A stretch of DNA of 64,000 nt, from assembly GCA_947503305.1 (NCBI GenBank), contig CANNDF010000001.1, forward strand, positions 124,001-188,000. The letters run 5' to 3'. Under the pieces are notes generated by a model. It did not search any database. It had not been told where the DNA came from and worked only from the letters and a program-made list of their open reading frames with translations. The position numbers and the translations under genes were made by a program. Of the stretch, positions 1-7,977 are shown piece after piece (position 1 is the first letter of the stretch; every line of letters begins with the position of its first letter). The stretch comes from an uncultured Dokdonia sp. (GTDB lineage Bacteria; Bacteroidota; Bacteroidia; Flavobacteriales; Flavobacteriaceae).

Positions 1-1
1 C

Positions 2-94
2 ATTGATAAAAAAAATGATCTTGTTGTTGTTACCCGATGGTTAGAACCTAATAAAATTGGAGAGTTTATGAAACTACTCTCTAAGGCATTCTAA
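2..94 (+). CDS. C-terminal end of a probable serine hydrolase (partial)
   Basis: Only the last 30 codons are inside the window, ending with TAA at 92-94. The tail contains DLVVVTRW followed by a short helix, which resembles the last strand and helix of class C beta-lactamase/penicillin-binding-type serine hydrolases. The fragment is too short to be sure. The next gene starts one base after this stop, so the two are probably cotranscribed. Confidence 0.45.
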   Translation: MDKKNDLVVVTRWLEPNKIGEFMKLLSKAF

Positions 95-95
95 T

Positions 96-749
96 ATGAG
101 GTTGGTAAGGGTATTTTTAAAAGGGATCTGTTATATATTTCTTATTCCTATAAGCTACCTGCTTATTTCATTAATTCTATCATATATCCCTGTTTCAGAA
201 ACCTCTGGAGAAGCTTCAAAAACTAAACACGTATACCTCACTACCAATGGAGTACATCTTGACATTGTCATGCCCAAAGAATATATGTCCTCAGATTTAA
301 AAAAAGATCTCATTGCAAGACAAAGCAATCGTTATTTTGCTTTTGGGTGGGGGGAAGAAAATTTTTACATTAATACGCCTACGTGGGGAGATCTTACTTT
401 TTCTACAGCTTTTACAGCTGCTTTTTTAGATAATAAAACACTCGTTCATATAACTAGGTATAACTCCAAACGGGAAAAATGGGTCAAAGTCCCTATTACA
501 GAAACACAACTTAAAAAGCTTAATACGTTTCTAATAGAAACTTTTACATATTCAGAAAATGGGGAGAAAATACGTATTCCCACAAAAGGATATACACCTA
601 GTAGAGATGATTTTTATAGAGCACGTGGCAAATATGCATTTTATAAAACATGTAATAGTTGGGTAAATACAGGACTTAAGCAAAGTGATCTTAAAGGAAG
701 TCTATGGACCCCTTTTGACTTTGGGGTATTACATCACTATAGAGATTGA
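96..749 (+). CDS. DUF2459 (TIGR02117) family membrane-anchored protein
   Basis: A 217-residue protein with one hydrophobic segment at about residues 8-30, so probably anchored in the inner membrane with the rest outside. The block TTNGVHLDIVMP (49-60) and FGWGEENFY (83-91) match the DUF2459/TIGR02117 family, whose biochemical role is not known; members often sit near urease or other unrelated genes. A conserved KTCNSW stretch near residue 188 contains a Cys. It starts one base after the stop of the preceding partial gene, which suggests an operon, and converges on the hydrolase gene ending at 753. Confidence 0.8.
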   Translation: MRLVRVFLKGICYIFLIPISYLLISLILSYIPVSETSGEASKTKHVYLTTNGVHLDIVMPKEYMSSDLKKDLIARQSNRYFAFGWGEENFYINTPTWGDLTFSTAFTAAFLDNKTLVHITRYNSKREKWVKVPITETQLKKLNTFLIETFTYSENGEKIRIPTKGYTPSRDDFYRARGKYAFYKTCNSWVNTGLKQSDLKGSLWTPFDFGVLHHYRD

Positions 750-752
750 TTT

Positions 753-1619
753 TTACTGGATATTTAAAAAAATATGTGCCATGAAGTCAAGAAGCATTGG
801 TTTTATAAGATCTGGTCTCCCCCAAGCAATCTCATGACCTGTATCAGGAGTTGTTATATTCTTAATATTAGGAAAAACTTTCTTAGTATAGTACACATTT
901 TCATAGGGTACAATATCATCTATATCTCCATGAATATGTAATACAGGTACTATTACTTTATCCCAGTCATCTTCTATACGTGCTAGTTCTTGTGCATGTA
1001 CTGTTTTCTCATCTCCTGCTACACGATACCCAGTAGGTACTAACCAACGAGTAATCCACCATTGTGTAAATTTAGACTGCCAGATTTTCTTTTCATTAGT
1101 AGGGTCTATAGCTGGTGATATCATAACGACTCCCTTAACCTTAGTATTCAAAACGGCTAACCTAGCTGCTAGGGGTCCGCCATATGAAGAACCTATGGCA
1201 ATAACATTCTCCAGTTCATATTTATCTAGTAAAGCACTCATTATTTGAGCTTGCTTATCTATAGAAGTTATCTCATTTCCAAAGTTTGAATATCCATATC
1301 CCGGTCTATCTACAGCATGAAGATTTGCTTTAGAAATCAATAGAGAATCTGTAAGATATCTATTCCAAGCAGAGAGTGAACTTGGAGACCCGTGAAAAAA
1401 TACTATGTTACTATTTGAATCAGATTGCTTTATATGTTGAACTCTGATCTTTAAATCAAGACTATCTATTTCAAAATAACTTATCTCAGTATCAATGTTT
1501 TCATTTTCAAAACGCTCATATATTTCTTGATCACTAGCACGCCATTGTAGCACTGTACATGATGATAATAAGATCATCACGCAACACAAATACAGGTGTT
1601 TTATTATTCTAGAACTCAT
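753..1619 (-). CDS. alpha/beta hydrolase, lipoprotein
   Basis: A 288-residue alpha/beta-hydrolase fold protein. The N-terminus has a signal sequence ending in the lipobox LLSSC (Cys21), so it is probably a lipoprotein. The oxyanion motif HGSPSS lies at about 76-81, the nucleophile elbow GSSYGG at 143-148 (Ser145), the acid is in HGDIDD (about 230-235) and the catalytic His is in DTGHE (His262). The substrate cannot be told; the fold covers esterases, lipases and epoxide hydrolases. It lies 17 bases downstream of the aminotransferase gene on the same strand and may be cotranscribed with it. Confidence 0.85.
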   Translation of the reverse strand: MSSRIIKHLYLCCVMILLSSCTVLQWRASDQEIYERFENENIDTEISYFEIDSLDLKIRVQHIKQSDSNSNIVFFHGSPSSLSAWNRYLTDSLLISKANLHAVDRPGYGYSNFGNEITSIDKQAQIMSALLDKYELENVIAIGSSYGGPLAARLAVLNTKVKGVVMISPAIDPTNEKKIWQSKFTQWWITRWLVPTGYRVAGDEKTVHAQELARIEDDWDKVIVPVLHIHGDIDDIVPYENVYYTKKVFPNIKNITTPDTGHEIAWGRPDLIKPMLLDFMAHIFLNIQ

Positions 1620-1636
1620 TATAAATAAGGTTCTTA

Positions 1637-2779
1637 TTAAATAGTATTTAATATAGCTGCTGCTTGTTGCAGTGTTTCATCTGTTTTTGCAAAACAAAAT
1701 CGTAGCATTTTGAAATCTTCCTGATCCGTATTAAAAACAGAGGTAGGGATAGCCGCAATTTTATTTTCTTTGGTAAGCCTTTCGGCGAAAATCATATCAG
1801 ATTCTTCTGTAATTTCAGAGAAATCCAACATTTGAAAATACGTGCCTGCAGCGGGTATCATTTTAAAACGTGATGTTTTAATTAACTCTAAGAATAAATC
1901 TCTTTTGTTTTGATAAAACTGCGCAAGTTCTATATAATGACTTGGAGTTTTAAGATACGTTGCAAAAGCTTTTTGCATAGGATGATTTACACAAAACACG
2001 TTAAATTGATGTACTTTCTGAAATTCTTTCATTAAATATTTTGGAGCGGCAGCATACCCCATTTTCCATCCTGTTGTATGAAATGTTTTTCCAAAAGAGG
2101 CAGTGATAAATGAACGTGCTGCAAGTTTAGGATATCTAGCTACGCTTTCATGTTGTACATCATCAAATATAATATGTTCATATACCTCGTCACTTAGAAC
2201 TATAATATCGGTCCCTTCCAGTATACGCTCCATGGCTAGCATATCCTCTTTTTGTAAGACAGTTCCGGTAGGGTTGTGAGGAGTATTAATAATAAGCATT
2301 TTTGTTTTTGGTGTAAACGCATTTTTTACCGTATTCCAGTTTACTTTATACTCTGGAGCTTTAAGTTGTATTGAAACAACTTTCCCTCCATTCACTTCGA
2401 CAGTTGGTTCATAACAATCATAAGCAGGTTTTAATACAATCACCTCATCGTCTGGTCGTATAAATGTCGAAATGATCGTATAGATTGCTTGTGTAGCTCC
2501 TGCTGTAATTGTTATATCATGCTCAGGATGATAATCAGATCCATAAAGGGTATTGATCTTACTGGCTATATTTTCGCGTAAGCTATAAATACCTGCCATA
2601 GGTGCATATTGATTATACCCAGATTGCATGGCGTTTGTTACCAGTTTATGTAAATGTGGGTCTGTACCAAATCCAGGAAAGCCTTGAGAGAGATTAATAG
2701 CATCATACTCATGTGCCATTCGACTCATTTTTGTAAAAATAGTCGTCGAAACATTAGGTAGTTTAGAGGTATGATCCAT
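1637..2779 (-). CDS. PLP-dependent methionine aminotransferase
   Basis: A fold-type I aminotransferase of 380 residues that resembles YbdL-type methionine aminotransferase, which makes methionine from its 2-oxo acid (2-oxo-4-methylthiobutanoate) in methionine salvage. Visible are NLSQGFPGF near the N-terminus, the NTPHNPTG block (165-172), SDEVYEH (196-202) and the PLP lysine in SFGKTFHTTGWKMG (Lys231). I chose the ATG at 2779, giving MDHTSKLP; a TTG 30 bases upstream is also in frame but adds residues unlike the family. The exact substrate is inferred from overall similarity; kynurenine aminotransferase-like activity is an alternative. Confidence 0.87.
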   Translation of the reverse strand: MDHTSKLPNVSTTIFTKMSRMAHEYDAINLSQGFPGFGTDPHLHKLVTNAMQSGYNQYAPMAGIYSLRENIASKINTLYGSDYHPEHDITITAGATQAIYTIISTFIRPDDEVIVLKPAYDCYEPTVEVNGGKVVSIQLKAPEYKVNWNTVKNAFTPKTKMLIINTPHNPTGTVLQKEDMLAMERILEGTDIIVLSDEVYEHIIFDDVQHESVARYPKLAARSFITASFGKTFHTTGWKMGYAAAPKYLMKEFQKVHQFNVFCVNHPMQKAFATYLKTPSHYIELAQFYQNKRDLFLELIKTSRFKMIPAAGTYFQMLDFSEITEESDMIFAERLTKENKIAAIPTSVFNTDQEDFKMLRFCFAKTDETLQQAAAILNTI

Positions 2780-2875
2780 GATACGATTTTTGTTAAAAAA
2801 TATATTCAACTTTTTGATAAAGATGTAGATCTCTATACGTATTTAACCAGAATTATGTAATAGAAATTTGCAATG

Positions 2876-2883
2876 CAAATCTA
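2876..2883 (-). promoter_or_regulatory. -7 promoter box for the methionine aminotransferase gene
   Basis: On the minus strand this reads TAGATTTG, a match to the Bacteroidetes -7 consensus TAnnTTTG, about 97 bases before the ATG at 2779. It overlaps an inverted repeat ATTTGC-AAT-GCAAAT at 2866-2880 that could be an operator. No clear -33 TTG is visible. Confidence 0.35.
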
Positions 2884-2889
2884 AGCTTC

Positions 2890-3459
2890 CTATTTCTTAA
2901 TATCTTCTGCCGCTTTTTCTAATTCACTGTACCAAGATTTTCCAAATTTTCGCATAAGCGCATCTTTCACAAATTTATAAACAGGGACTTGTAATTCTTT
3001 TCCTAATGCACAGGCATCATCACAAATAGGCCATTTATGATAATTAACTGCAGAGAATGAACTATATTTTTGTACTCTAACTGGATATAAGTGACATGAA
3101 ATAGGTTTTTTAAAACTTACTTTACCCGCATTATATGCATCTTCAATACCGCAACTGGCAATACCATTATCTGTAAAAGTAACATAAGCGCATTCCTTAT
3201 TATTTACAAGAGTTGTCTCCAATTCACCAAGGTCAGTTTTTATAGAAGTACCTTGTTTTTCAATTGCATCTATTCCTTCCGGTCGTAAAAAGGGTTTTAC
3301 ATCTGGATAGATATCCTTGAGTATTTGTACCTCATCTTCTTCTAAAGGAGCTCCCGCTTCTCCTGCAATACAGCATTCTCCTTTACAAGCATTGAGATTA
3401 CAGACAAAATCTTTTTCGATGATGTCTTCAGAAATGATCGTATTCTTAAGCTGAAACAT
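2890..3459 (-). CDS. DUF3109 family cysteine-rich protein
   Basis: About 189 residues. The N-terminal part has a dense cysteine cluster (CNLNACKGECC), with later cysteines in the CAY, SCGIED, ISCHLYP and ICDDACALG blocks. This pattern fits the DUF3109/YkgJ-like group of putative metal- or cluster-binding proteins of unknown function. I chose the ATG at 3459 (MFQLKN). A longer frame reaches 3489, but a -7 box at 3464-3471 lies inside that extension. The gene is divergent from marC. Confidence 0.82.
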   Translation of the reverse strand: MFQLKNTIISEDIIEKDFVCNLNACKGECCIAGEAGAPLEEDEVQILKDIYPDVKPFLRPEGIDAIEKQGTSIKTDLGELETTLVNNKECAYVTFTDNGIASCGIEDAYNAGKVSFKKPISCHLYPVRVQKYSSFSAVNYHKWPICDDACALGKELQVPVYKFVKDALMRKFGKSWYSELEKAAEDIKK

Positions 3460-3463
3460 ATCA

Positions 3464-3471
3464 CAAATATA
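3464..3471 (-). promoter_or_regulatory. -7 promoter box of the DUF3109 gene
   Basis: Minus-strand TATATTTG, a perfect TAnnTTTG box, ends only four bases before the ATG at 3459. If functional, the transcript would be nearly leaderless. It argues against the longer reading frame. Confidence 0.4.
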
Positions 3472-3564
3472 CTCCTTAAGGACGAACAATAAGAGACAAA
3501 AACTGGCTTACTATTTTTTAATTATTTATTGCACATAGTAGCATCATAACAACTCTAATTATAG

Positions 3565-3572
3565 TAATTTTG
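3565..3572 (+). promoter_or_regulatory. -7 promoter box of the marC gene
   Basis: Plus-strand TAATTTTG matches the Bacteroidetes -7 consensus TAnnTTTG and lies 22 bases before the marC ATG at 3595. A TTG at normal spacing is not evident. Confidence 0.5.
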
Positions 3573-3594
3573 CATACTTTAAAGCCTATTTGTG

Positions 3595-4179
3595 ATGAAC
3601 TTTAATCTGAAAGAAATTCTCACTGCAACTATGATCTTATTTGCAGTAATAGATATAGTAGGAAACATCCCTATTGTTCTTAAATTACGTAAGAAAGCTG
3701 GGCATATTCAAAGTGAAAAAGCAGCTATTGTCGCTCTTATTCTTATGATCACTTTTGTATTCATAGGAGAGCGTATACTTAGTCTTATAGGGATTAATGT
3801 AAATGAATTTGCTGTTGCTGGTTCTTTTATTTTGTTTTTCCTAGCCTTAGAAATGATATTAGGGGTAAGCATTTTTAAAGATGATGATGGTGTTAGTGCA
3901 AAGACAGTTTCTGTATTTCCATTAGCCTTTCCTTTACTTGCAGGGCCTGGAAGTTTAACTTCATTACTAGCATTACGTGCAGAATATGCTATTGAAAATA
4001 TCTTAATAGCTATTGTTATTAATATTGCTCTTATCTATATTGTTCTTAAAACATCGCAACGCATAGAAAAAGGAATCGGAAAAAATGGAATTGCTATTAT
4101 ACATAAGGTTTTTGGTGTAATTTTGCTTGCAATAGCTGTGAAGTTGTTTACTGCTAATATTCAAGAATTATTTAGATAA
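3595..4179 (+). CDS. MarC family integral membrane protein
   Basis: A 194-residue polytopic membrane protein with about six hydrophobic segments. It matches the MarC/UPF0056 family through the early DIVGNIPIVL block and the central FPLAFPLLAGPGSLTSLL segment. Despite the name, this family is not shown to give multiple antibiotic resistance, and its transported substrate is unknown. A GTG lies directly before the ATG; I use the ATG. The small membrane-protein gene five bases downstream is probably in the same transcript. Confidence 0.88.
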   Translation: MNFNLKEILTATMILFAVIDIVGNIPIVLKLRKKAGHIQSEKAAIVALILMITFVFIGERILSLIGINVNEFAVAGSFILFFLALEMILGVSIFKDDDGVSAKTVSVFPLAFPLLAGPGSLTSLLALRAEYAIENILIAIVINIALIYIVLKTSQRIEKGIGKNGIAIIHKVFGVILLAIAVKLFTANIQELFR

Positions 4180-4184
4180 CTATT

Positions 4185-4385
4185 ATGCGTATTATCATTC
4201 CTGTTTTTATTCTAATTGCTCTTGCATTACTCATCTATAATATAACTCGTATAAATTTTGAGACACCTTTTACAGGTGATAGCAGTATTGCGCTTATAGG
4301 AGTTGTTGGTAGTGCTTGTGCAATTGTACTTCTACTGATTTTACATCTTTCCAGAAAAATTGCTAAAAAACAAAAAGGGAAGTAA
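4185..4385 (+). CDS. small two-helix membrane protein, unknown function
   Basis: A 66-residue protein with two predicted transmembrane segments (about 3-20 and 37-56) and a basic C-terminal tail ending KKQKGK, which should face the cytoplasm. The ATG is five bases after the marC stop, so the two are cotranscribed; a role with MarC is only a guess from position. No family is recognised. Confidence 0.65.
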   Translation: MRIIIPVFILIALALLIYNITRINFETPFTGDSSIALIGVVGSACAIVLLLILHLSRKIAKKQKGK

Positions 4386-4396
4386 GATTTATTTTT

Positions 4397-4690
4397 TTAA
4401 AATAAATAAATAAGTTCAGGATGGTATATCTCAAATCCTATACCTATAAGGAGCGTGATTACAGCCAGTACAGTAAAAATTTTATGTAATTTTTGATATA
4501 TAAGATTACGCCTTAATTTTCGTTTTAAGCGTTCATCATCTAGTTTTTCCATTTCTTCCATAACCGTTTCTGCAGAAAGGTAAAATGGGCTTACTGAAAT
4601 TCCGTTTGAAATAAACAGTTTTGCACTGTTATCTAGTAATCTAAAAATAACAGCGATGATGAATACAAATACAGATGCAATTATTACCAT
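4397..4690 (-). CDS. small membrane protein, unknown function
   Basis: A 97-residue protein with an N-terminal transmembrane helix (about 2-18), a charged middle region rich in Glu, Lys and Arg (EEMEKLDDERLKRKLRRN) and a second helix near residues 70-90. It follows the CtpA protease gene on the same strand with an 11-base gap, so it is probably the last gene of the deaminase-protease operon. I recognise no family. Confidence 0.65.
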   Translation of the reverse strand: MVIIASVFVFIIAVIFRLLDNSAKLFISNGISVSPFYLSAETVMEEMEKLDDERLKRKLRRNLIYQKLHKIFTVLAVITLLIGIGFEIYHPELIYLF

Positions 4691-4701
4691 AACGTAATCC
4701 C

Positions 4702-6285
4702 CTAATTATTGCTTATACTTATTACTTTTTGGATAATCGTATCATCTTGATTAACCATTTGTTCAAAGGCATTATTACCAAAAAGTTGTTGTGCCATTGT
4801 GGCCTTGAGATACCTTTTATAGATGTTTTTATAATTTTCGGCTCTTAAATTAATTCCACTTAATCTGGCGTAAGATATAAAATCTTCTACAATTGTATCA
4901 GAAACAATGATTTCATTCTTAAATTCTTCATGAGATAACATATTGTAGTAAGTTCTATTCTTCTCTAATTCTTCAAAAATAAACATCCCCATATATCCTG
5001 ACCGAAGTACATAATTAAGGTGCTCTATTTCATAATCTATATTTTTAGGTACAAATACATCTGGTATTATACCTCCCCCCCCATAAACCACTTTTCCAAG
5101 AGGGGTTCTAAATTTTAAGGAGTCTGCAACCTTAATACTATCCGCACTACGAAGTTCTCCATTTTCATAACGTTCTAGATATTCTTCAAAATAAGCTTTG
5201 TTTCCAAGCTCATAGGGTTTTTGTATTGATCTCCCTGTAGGTGTATAATATCTAGCAATAGTAAGGCGTACTGCGCTTCCATCTCCCAAATCCATCTCTC
5301 TCTGCACCAATCCTTTTCCGAAGGATCGCCGTCCTACAATAAGACCCTTGTCATTGTCCTGTAAAGCTCCAGCGACAATCTCACTGGCAGATGCCGAATT
5401 TTCATTAACAAGAATAAATACTTCTCCATCTTCAAAAATTCCTCCACTTCTAGAAAAGGTCTTATTTATTTTTCCTGTCTTATTTTTTGTAAATAATATA
5501 AGTTTATTTTTCTCTAAAAACTCGTCTGCAATTTGCTCTGCACTAGAAATATACCCCCCTGGATTATCTCTCAAATCTAATGCTAATTGTGTAGCTCCTT
5601 GTGACTGTAATTCTAATAAAGCTTCTCTAAATTCTGTATATGTAGACTCTGCAAATCTATTAATCTTAATATACCCTAATTGGTCTGTAAGCATATAGTT
5701 TGCAACTACACTAGAGATAGGAACAACTCCTCTTTTTACTCGATAGGATATAAGTTGATCTGTTCCTTCACGCTTTATTTTTAATTCTACAGGTGTATCT
5801 ACTCGTCCTTTTAATATTTGAGAAAGAGAATCATCCGTAATCTGTTTACCAAAAAGAGGAATCCCATCTGCATATACAATACGGTCTCCACCGCGAATTC
5901 CCGCTAGCGCACTTGGTCCATCAGCAATTGCCTGAATCACAGCAACAGAATCTTTATATGGATAAAAACTAATCCCTATTCCTACAAAATCTCCTTTCAT
6001 ATTTTCTTCAATCTCTCGCAATTCTTCTGGAGGGATATAAGTAGAGTGGGGGTCAAGATTATCCAATATGCCATTGACGGTTACATCTACGATACTATCT
6101 GTATCTACTGCATCTACATATTCATAATCTATATAATCGATCAGTTTATTAAGTTTTTCTTTCTTTGTATTAGATCCAAAAAAAGACGTGTCAGATACTC
6201 CATAATCTAACATACTTCCTAAAAATATCCCTAATGCAATCCCTATACTAAAGAGTAGAGGTGCATATTTCTTTTTTAACTTCAT
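4702..6285 (-). CDS. S41 family C-terminal processing protease (CtpA-like)
   Basis: A 527-residue periplasmic serine protease with an N-terminal membrane anchor (about 9-27). A PDZ domain at about 90-170 is followed by the S41 catalytic domain. The nucleophile is in ENSASASE (near residue 298) and the general-base Lys in RRSFGKGL (near 323), the Ser-Lys dyad of the Ctp family, which trims C-termini of envelope proteins. Its ATG overlaps the stop of the deaminase gene by four bases, so translation is coupled. The two shorter S41 proteins elsewhere in the window lack the PDZ domain and the FGKG lysine motif. Confidence 0.93.
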   Translation of the reverse strand: MKLKKKYAPLLFSIGIALGIFLGSMLDYGVSDTSFFGSNTKKEKLNKLIDYIDYEYVDAVDTDSIVDVTVNGILDNLDPHSTYIPPEELREIEENMKGDFVGIGISFYPYKDSVAVIQAIADGPSALAGIRGGDRIVYADGIPLFGKQITDDSLSQILKGRVDTPVELKIKREGTDQLISYRVKRGVVPISSVVANYMLTDQLGYIKINRFAESTYTEFREALLELQSQGATQLALDLRDNPGGYISSAEQIADEFLEKNKLILFTKNKTGKINKTFSRSGGIFEDGEVFILVNENSASASEIVAGALQDNDKGLIVGRRSFGKGLVQREMDLGDGSAVRLTIARYYTPTGRSIQKPYELGNKAYFEEYLERYENGELRSADSIKVADSLKFRTPLGKVVYGGGGIIPDVFVPKNIDYEIEHLNYVLRSGYMGMFIFEELEKNRTYYNMLSHEEFKNEIIVSDTIVEDFISYARLSGINLRAENYKNIYKRYLKATMAQQLFGNNAFEQMVNQDDTIIQKVISISNN

Positions 6286-6713
6286 GAATCTTCTATGTTT
6301 GAAAGATGTAGTATTTCAACGCCTGCTTTTTTTAAAAATTTTATTCCGCTCTCGTCTTTATACGCTTCTTTAAAGACGACTCGTTTCATCCCCGCTTGAT
6401 GAATCAGTTTACTACATTCTTTACAAGGACTTAATGTAATGTATAAGGTAGCTCCTTTACATGATTGTGTAGATGACGCTACTTTCAAAATAGCATTTGC
6501 TTCGGCATGTAATACATACCACTTTGTGTATCCTTCTTCATCTTCGCAAAAATTCTCAAACCCTGTAGGTGTCCCGTTATAGCCATCAGATATGATCATC
6601 TTATCTTTTACAATAATCGCCCCTACTTGTTTCCGTTTACAATATGAGAGTTTCCCCCATTCTTGAGCCATACGTAGATAAGCTATATCGTATTTATTTT
6701 GTTTTGACGTCAT
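6282..6713 (-). CDS. dCMP deaminase family zinc protein (ComEB-like)
   Basis: A 143-residue cytidine/deoxycytidylate deaminase-fold protein. The zinc motif is HAEANAI (about 69-75) plus PCKEC (about 96-100), with the proton-shuttling Glu in HAE. The family converts dCMP to dUMP for thymidylate synthesis; ComEB homologues can be part of competence clusters, but no other competence gene is near. It is the first gene of an operon with the CtpA-like protease (four-base overlap). A copy of the 14-base palindrome lies 20 bases upstream of its ATG. Confidence 0.9.
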   Translation of the reverse strand: MTSKQNKYDIAYLRMAQEWGKLSYCKRKQVGAIIVKDKMIISDGYNGTPTGFENFCEDEEGYTKWYVLHAEANAILKVASSTQSCKGATLYITLSPCKECSKLIHQAGMKRVVFKEAYKDESGIKFLKKAGVEILHLSNIEDS

Positions 6714-6733
6714 ATTTTTATGAGAAGTGTTTC

Positions 6734-6747
6734 GCTTTCGCGAAAGC
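6734..6747. repeat. 14-base iterated palindrome, intergenic
   Basis: Exact GCTTTCGCGAAAGC, extended by one outer pair (6733-6748). It sits 20 bases upstream of the dCMP deaminase start. Confidence 0.95.
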
Positions 6748-6813
6748 GGATAACCCCCAAATTATATTTAAGGTACTAAAGTAAGCGCCTTCAGTGGGAT
6801 ATACAACCGATTA

Positions 6814-7407
6814 TTAAATATTTAACGCAACAAACGATGCTCTTAAAATAGGGATCGTTACTCCTATTACAATCGCAGATACTATCATGACCCAATCGCG
6901 AACAGAAAATCGAAATACAAACTGCCCTAAAAAGCTTATAATTAAAACAACAAACACAATAATAAGTTGAGCTACTTCAATGCCTAATGTATATTCTATG
7001 AGTGGTAATAATTTTGACTCAGCACTAGCTGTCATCATTTTAAAATACGTCGAAAACCCAAAACCATGTATCAACCCAAAAAATAATGCTGTTACTACGT
7101 AGATCCCTGCTTTCTCTTTTTTTCCTTTCTTACCTGCTCTAAAAATATTATATAATGCAGTTATTACTATTGTAATAGGTATTAAAAACTCTATAAGAGA
7201 CGTATTGATCTTTACAACACCATAGGCAGAAAGACTTAAAGAAAGTGTATGACCTATGGTAAATATCGTAATTAATGTTAGTAATCTTTTCCAGTTAGAA
7301 AATGTATATGGGATCGTAAGAACAACTAGAAAAAGAAGGTGATCATATGCATTCCAATCGAGTACGTGAAATAGTCCTTCTTTAAAATAAAACCAAAATG
7401 AAGCCAT
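6814..7407 (-). CDS. HupE/UreJ family membrane protein
   Basis: A 197-residue polytopic membrane protein. It contains the family signature GLFHVLDWNAYDHLLF near the N-terminus and FFGLIHGFGFS in the middle, both with conserved His residues thought to bind metal. HupE/UreJ proteins are linked to nickel or cobalt uptake in other bacteria, but no hydrogenase or urease gene is in this window. I chose the ATG at 7407; a TTG one codon upstream is also possible. Confidence 0.88.
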   Translation of the reverse strand: MASFWFYFKEGLFHVLDWNAYDHLLFLVVLTIPYTFSNWKRLLTLITIFTIGHTLSLSLSAYGVVKINTSLIEFLIPITIVITALYNIFRAGKKGKKEKAGIYVVTALFFGLIHGFGFSTYFKMMTASAESKLLPLIEYTLGIEVAQLIIVFVVLIISFLGQFVFRFSVRDWVMIVSAIVIGVTIPILRASFVALNI

Positions 7408-7430
7408 CAAAAATATATTAGGGGGTTTTC

Positions 7431-7438
7431 CAAATGTA
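7431..7438 (-). promoter_or_regulatory. -7 promoter box of the HupE-like gene
   Basis: Minus-strand TACATTTG, a TAnnTTTG match 23 bases before the ATG at 7407. A divergent box for the TerB-like gene lies at 7465-7472. Confidence 0.45.
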
Positions 7439-7464
7439 CAAATTAAAAATGATGCTAGAATAGC

Positions 7465-7472
7465 TATATTTG
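7465..7472 (+). promoter_or_regulatory. -7 promoter box of the TerB-like gene
   Basis: Plus-strand TATATTTG, a perfect TAnnTTTG match 23 bases before the ATG at 7496. Confidence 0.5.
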
Positions 7473-7495
7473 CTACTTAATTTAAAGATAACAAT

Positions 7496-7927
7496 ATGTC
7501 TATTTCAGATCTATATGATAGCGGCTTTCGTAAGCGTAATCAAGATCATTTTGCAGCCATGGTTCGTATTGCAATGAGCGATACCATAATTACAGATGAT
7601 GAAAAAACATTCCTTGATAGGATTGCTAGAAATCTTGATATTTCAGAAGAAAGCTACAAGCAAATATTAAAAAACTATCATACCCACCCTGTGAACCCTC
7701 CTATAACTTTTGAAAGTCGCCTCGAGCGCCTTTTTGATCTCTCTCGTATGGTATATGCAGATCATGATTTGGGAGACAAACAAGTCTCTATGCTAGAACG
7801 TTTTGCAGTAGGACTGGGGTTTACAGTACATAATGTAAAATATGTAGTTGATAAAGCGCTTTCTCTTGTGAGCAACAGCGTAGATCTTACTACTTTTAAG
7901 GAAGAAATACGTATGATGAATAGGTAA
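7496..7927 (+). CDS. TerB-like (tellurite resistance) domain protein
   Basis: A 143-residue, all-helical acidic protein without signal peptide or membrane segment. The arrangement of AMSDTIITDDEKTFLDRIA (about 26-44) and a second VYADHDLGDKQVSMLERFA (about 85-103) gives two similar helical halves with Asp/Glu positions like those that bind metal in TerB/DjlA-type domains. A role in metal or stress sensing is inferred from the family only. It converges on the hybrid kinase gene, with a shared terminator hairpin between them. Confidence 0.7.
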   Translation: MSISDLYDSGFRKRNQDHFAAMVRIAMSDTIITDDEKTFLDRIARNLDISEESYKQILKNYHTHPVNPPITFESRLERLFDLSRMVYADHDLGDKQVSMLERFAVGLGFTVHNVKYVVDKALSLVSNSVDLTTFKEEIRMMNR

Positions 7928-7944
7928 TATTCTTTATTACTACT

Positions 7945-7977
7945 AAAAAAAGCGATCCCAAAAAGATCGCTTTTTTT
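7945..7977. terminator. bidirectional rho-independent terminator
   Basis: A 13-bp perfect stem (7945-7957 with 7965-7977) of the form A7-GCGATC / GATCGC-T7 with a seven-base loop. Runs of seven A and seven T let it end both the TerB-like gene and the kinase operon. Its right arm overlaps the stop codon of the kinase gene. Confidence 0.85.

Noticed and set aside
4388-4406. All-A/T hairpin between the small membrane-protein genes
   Set aside because: An eight-pair stem of only A and T is expected by chance in such AT-rich DNA.
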